Assembly (NCBI GenBank): GCA_019090185.1
Contig: JAHRWJ010000328.1
Location: 1-8,182 of the forward strand
From: Immundisolibacteraceae bacterium
Lineage (GTDB): Bacteria > Pseudomonadota > Gammaproteobacteria > Immundisolibacterales > Immundisolibacteraceae
Direction of reading: 5' to 3'
DNA length: 8,182 bases
How positions within the stretch are numbered: position 1 is the stretch's first letter; each line of letters starts with the position of its first letter. Of the stretch, positions 6,255 to 8,182 are shown in pieces. The translations under genes were made by a program, and so were the position numbers. The notes under the pieces are model-generated. The model was not told where the DNA came from. It did no database searches and was given only the letters and a program-made list of their open reading frames with translations.

Positions 6255-6446
6255 GAAAAACTCCCAAGTTCAAGTGTTTAGGTGTCCTCTAACAATCCCC
6301 TAAATTTCATTGAGTTTGTGCCTATCCCTGGCTTGGTGTTAGTTTTTTAATGTGCCGTCCTGGCGTTGAATGCTCGCTGAATTTCTAACCTTTTATTAAA
6401 GATTTTTTGGTTGATCTTACCTGTATCGGCGTGTATTGCTGACTAG

Positions 6447-6475
6447 TTTATAGTTGCTTAAGTAAAAATTATCAA
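6447..6475 (-). promoter_or_regulatory. Sigma-70 promoter of the upstream DUF1329 gene
   Basis: On the minus strand TTGATA (6475-6470) and TATAAA (6452-6447) are separated by exactly 17 bp, so both boxes are close to consensus. The start would fall near 6440, which leaves about 186 nt of leader before ATG 6254. Confidence 0.65.
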
Positions 6476-6497
6476 GGTACTGTTCGTAATCACATTC

Positions 6498-6518
6498 TCA
6501 GCTGTTTTTAACAGCTGA
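6498..6518. promoter_or_regulatory. Inverted repeat upstream of the DUF1329 promoter (possible activator site)
   Basis: TCAGCTGTT (6498-6506) and AACAGCTGA (6510-6518) are perfect 9-bp arms around TTT. The centre lies near -68 relative to the predicted DUF1329 start, where activators often bind. It has no U-tract after it on the plus strand and is too far from any gene end to be a terminator. The role as an operator is inference. Confidence 0.45.
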
Positions 6519-6700
6519 TTGGATCTCTCAAGATTACGATGTCAATGTCATCGATTACAGGATTAAACTTGGGCTATTACTACTACTTTTTCGAGGGCTT
6601 TTCACGGGTTCCAGAGTAACTTCACTAGGTAAGTGGTGGCAATGCGCTGAGGTACAATCCCCAGTTTTGCAGCATCATGCCTTGATTGGCTGCTCATGAC

Positions 6701-6721
6701 TTAATGCAAAATTTAATGCAA
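6701..6721 (+). repeat. Direct repeat before the gshA ribosome binding site
   Basis: TTAATGCAA occurs at 6701-6709 and again at 6713-6721, a 12-bp period, ending 3 nt before AGGA. It lies in the expected gshA leader. No function is known to me. Confidence 0.5.
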
Positions 6722-6724
6722 GAC

Positions 6725-6728
6725 AGGA
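6725..6728 (+). promoter_or_regulatory. gshA ribosome binding site
   Basis: AGGA within ACAGGAAAC lies 9 nt before TTG 6738. An in-frame TAA at 6714-6716 excludes any longer start, so this site fixes the unusual TTG as the start codon. Confidence 0.75.
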
Positions 6729-6737
6729 AACAACGCA

Positions 6738-8182
6738 TTGGCTTTATTGAATGAACCGGCGCTAAGGAAAGTGCTCGCCACGTTAAGTTCTATTGAGCTG
6801 GGCGGTGGCCTTCGTGGTATTGAAAAAGAGAGTTTAAGAATTGCTACCGATGGCGGCCTCTCGACTCGCTTTCATCCTCAGCAATTAGGTTCAAAGCTGA
6901 CCCATGCGGAGATCACGACTGACTATTCCGAAGCCCTGCTAGAGCTGATTACCGAGCCGCTATCTTCTACTGCTGAGGTGATTCAGCGGCTGCATGATAT
7001 TCATACTTTTGTTTATCAGGGTATTGGCGATGAAATGCTCTGGGCAACGAGCATGCCTTGTGCGGTGGAGCATCCGAACAGTATTCCAATTGCCGACTAT
7101 GGACCGTCTAATGTGGGCATGATGAAGCATGTCTATCGTCATGGATTGGCGTGGCGATATGGCCGGGTGATGCAGGCGATTGCGGGTGTGCACTTTAACT
7201 ATTCTGTGCCAGTGTCGGCCTGGCCAGGCCTGCACGCAGCTGAAGGCTCGACACTGCCGCTAGATCAGTTTATCTCCGCGCGCTATTTCGGCCTGATTCG
7301 TAATTTTCAGCGCGTTGGTTGGTTGATTCCCTACCTGTTTGGTGCCTCTCCAGCGATTTGTAAAAGTTTCACCGGTGGTGAGCCTGGGGGATTTGAGGAG
7401 TTTGATCGTGGCACATTTTTCAAGCCGTACGCCACGGCGCTAAGGATGAGTGACATTGGTTATAAGAATAGTCACCAGGCCAACCTGGGGATTAGCTATA
7501 ACAGTCTAGATGAATATGTCGCAGGGCTGACGCGAGCGATTGACACACCCGCTGCAGAATATGAAAGCTTTGGGGTTTGTGTGGATGGTGAATACCGTCA
7601 GCTGAGCGCCAATATTTTGCAGATCGAAAATGAGTATTACAGCTTTATCCGCCCTAAGCAGATTGCGGAGTCTGGGGAGAAGCCCACGCTGGCGCTGAGC
7701 CGTCGCGGTGTTCGCTATGTGGAAGTTCGTGCGCTGGATGTCAGCGTTCATGATCCAGCAGGGGTGAGTGCTGACGCGCTCAAATTTATTGAGGCGCTGT
7801 TACTTTACTGTCTGCTCAGCCCGAGTGATCCGATTGATGAGGTGACTCGCCAGCAGATCGAAAGCAATCAGACTGCGGTGGCGATTAATGGACGTGACCC
7901 TCAGCTGGTATTGCAGAACGGTGATCAACAGGTAACGTTACGCGAATGGGGCCGAGAGCTGTTGGCTACACTGCAGCCGATATGCATGAGTCTTGATGCG
8001 GCTGGTGAAGGTGGTTATAGCCACGCTTTAATGTTGCAAATGGCGAAGATGGAAGATGCGGAGCTGACGCCGTCAGCACGAATCCTGACCGACATGCGGG
8101 TTCGAGATGAGTCTTTTTATCAGTTTGCGTTGCGACGTTCGAAAGAGTGGGCTGGATATTTTTCCGATCAGACGCTCAGCCC
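6738..8182 (+). CDS. gshA: Glutamate-cysteine ligase (partial, 3' end cut)
   Basis: The frame is open from TTG 6738 to the window end: 481 codons without a stop, against about 518 residues in E. coli, so roughly the last 40 residues are missing. The enzyme joins glutamate and cysteine using ATP, the first step of glutathione synthesis. It is the proteobacterial type-1 family. GIEKESLRI holds Glu29 and Glu31, and TTDYSEALLE holds Asp62 and Glu69, which match the Glu27, Glu29, Asp60 and Glu67 metal/ATP-site residues of E. coli. Further family blocks are MPC near residue 112, GVHFNYS, GWLIPYLFGASPAIC, LRMSDIGY, LQIENEYY, IRPK and RYVEVRALD. The start is supported by AGGA 9 nt upstream and an upstream in-frame stop. 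It is transcribed away from the DUF1329 pair and not linked with gloA. Confidence 0.97.
   Translation, partial: MALLNEPALRKVLATLSSIELGGGLRGIEKESLRIATDGGLSTRFHPQQLGSKLTHAEITTDYSEALLELITEPLSSTAEVIQRLHDIHTFVYQGIGDEMLWATSMPCAVEHPNSIPIADYGPSNVGMMKHVYRHGLAWRYGRVMQAIAGVHFNYSVPVSAWPGLHAAEGSTLPLDQFISARYFGLIRNFQRVGWLIPYLFGASPAICKSFTGGEPGGFEEFDRGTFFKPYATALRMSDIGYKNSHQANLGISYNSLDEYVAGLTRAIDTPAAEYESFGVCVDGEYRQLSANILQIENEYYSFIRPKQIAESGEKPTLALSRRGVRYVEVRALDVSVHDPAGVSADALKFIEALLLYCLLSPSDPIDEVTRQQIESNQTAVAINGRDPQLVLQNGDQQVTLREWGRELLATLQPICMSLDAAGEGGYSHALMLQMAKMEDAELTPSARILTDMRVRDESFYQFALRRSKEWAGYFSDQTLS

Larger units (their letters stand above)
6255..6737. other. Divergent intergenic regulatory region
   Basis: These 483 bp between the upstream DUF1329 gene and gshA contain no credible gene. 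They hold the DUF1329 promoter (6447-6475, minus strand), a 9-bp inverted repeat (6498-6518) flanked by TCGTAATC (6484-6491) and GATTACGA (6532-6539), a third GATTAC at 6553-6558, and a likely gshA -10 box TACAAT at 6653-6658. I find no good -35 for that box. A pair of TTAATGCAA repeats stands just before the gshA ribosome binding site. The sequence is AT-rich compared with the genes. Confidence 0.6.

Noticed and set aside
6498..6518. Inverted repeat as a rho-independent terminator
   Set aside because: No T-run follows on the plus strand, and no gene ends near it on either strand.
6960..7235. Minus-strand frames inside gshA (also 7506-7751)
   Set aside because: Both are antisense to a strongly conserved gene and show no protein features of their own.
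1..8182. CRISPR array, insertion sequence or toxin-antitoxin pair
   Set aside because: No regularly spaced repeats, IS ends or small overlapping gene pairs of that kind were seen.

Overview
The window is chromosomal DNA of a gammaproteobacterium. The order rsxD-rsxG-rsxE-nth-DUF1841 is the one known from Pseudomonas and relatives. GshA is of the proteobacterial type, and GloA and Nth align almost residue for residue with the E. coli proteins. A marine or environmental lineage near Pseudomonas/Cellvibrionales would fit, but that placement is inference. I see no insertion sequence, phage gene, CRISPR array or other sign of recent transfer.

Layout. (1) 1-2583, plus strand: the tail of an rsx (rnf) operon (rsxD end, rsxG, rsxE), followed almost without gaps by nth (endonuclease III) and a DUF1841 gene. 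Spacers of 20, 8, 9 and 2 nt argue for one transcript. (2) 2584-3300: gloA (glyoxalase I) on the minus strand converges on that operon. It diverges from a tRNA-Phe(GAA) gene that has a good sigma-70 promoter and whose 3' CCA is apparently not encoded. (3) 3356-3398: a long bidirectional hairpin terminator serves both the tRNA and the minus-strand gene facing it. (4) 3410-6254, minus strand: two tandem DUF1329 paralogues, both exported. Each has its own Shine-Dalgarno sequence and its own strong terminator; the upstream copy also has a clear promoter. (5) 6255-6737: a 483-bp divergent regulatory region with a 9-bp inverted repeat just upstream of the promoter of the upstream DUF1329 copy. (6) 6738-8182: gshA (glutamate-cysteine ligase), plus strand, TTG start, cut by the window end.

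How the genes relate. RsxD, RsxG and RsxE belong to a membrane electron-transfer complex that in E. coli keeps SoxR reduced; Nth is an Fe-S DNA repair glycosylase that commonly follows it. GshA makes the precursor of glutathione and GloA uses glutathione to remove methylglyoxal, but they are separate transcription units here. The DUF1329 pair is the least understood part. The mature proteins are 395 residues each, align without a gap and are about 74% identical by hand count. They share a 59-residue block that is identical in protein but has many silent DNA differences, so this is an old, strongly constrained duplication. No DUF1302 or RND-exporter partner, often seen beside this family, is in the window.
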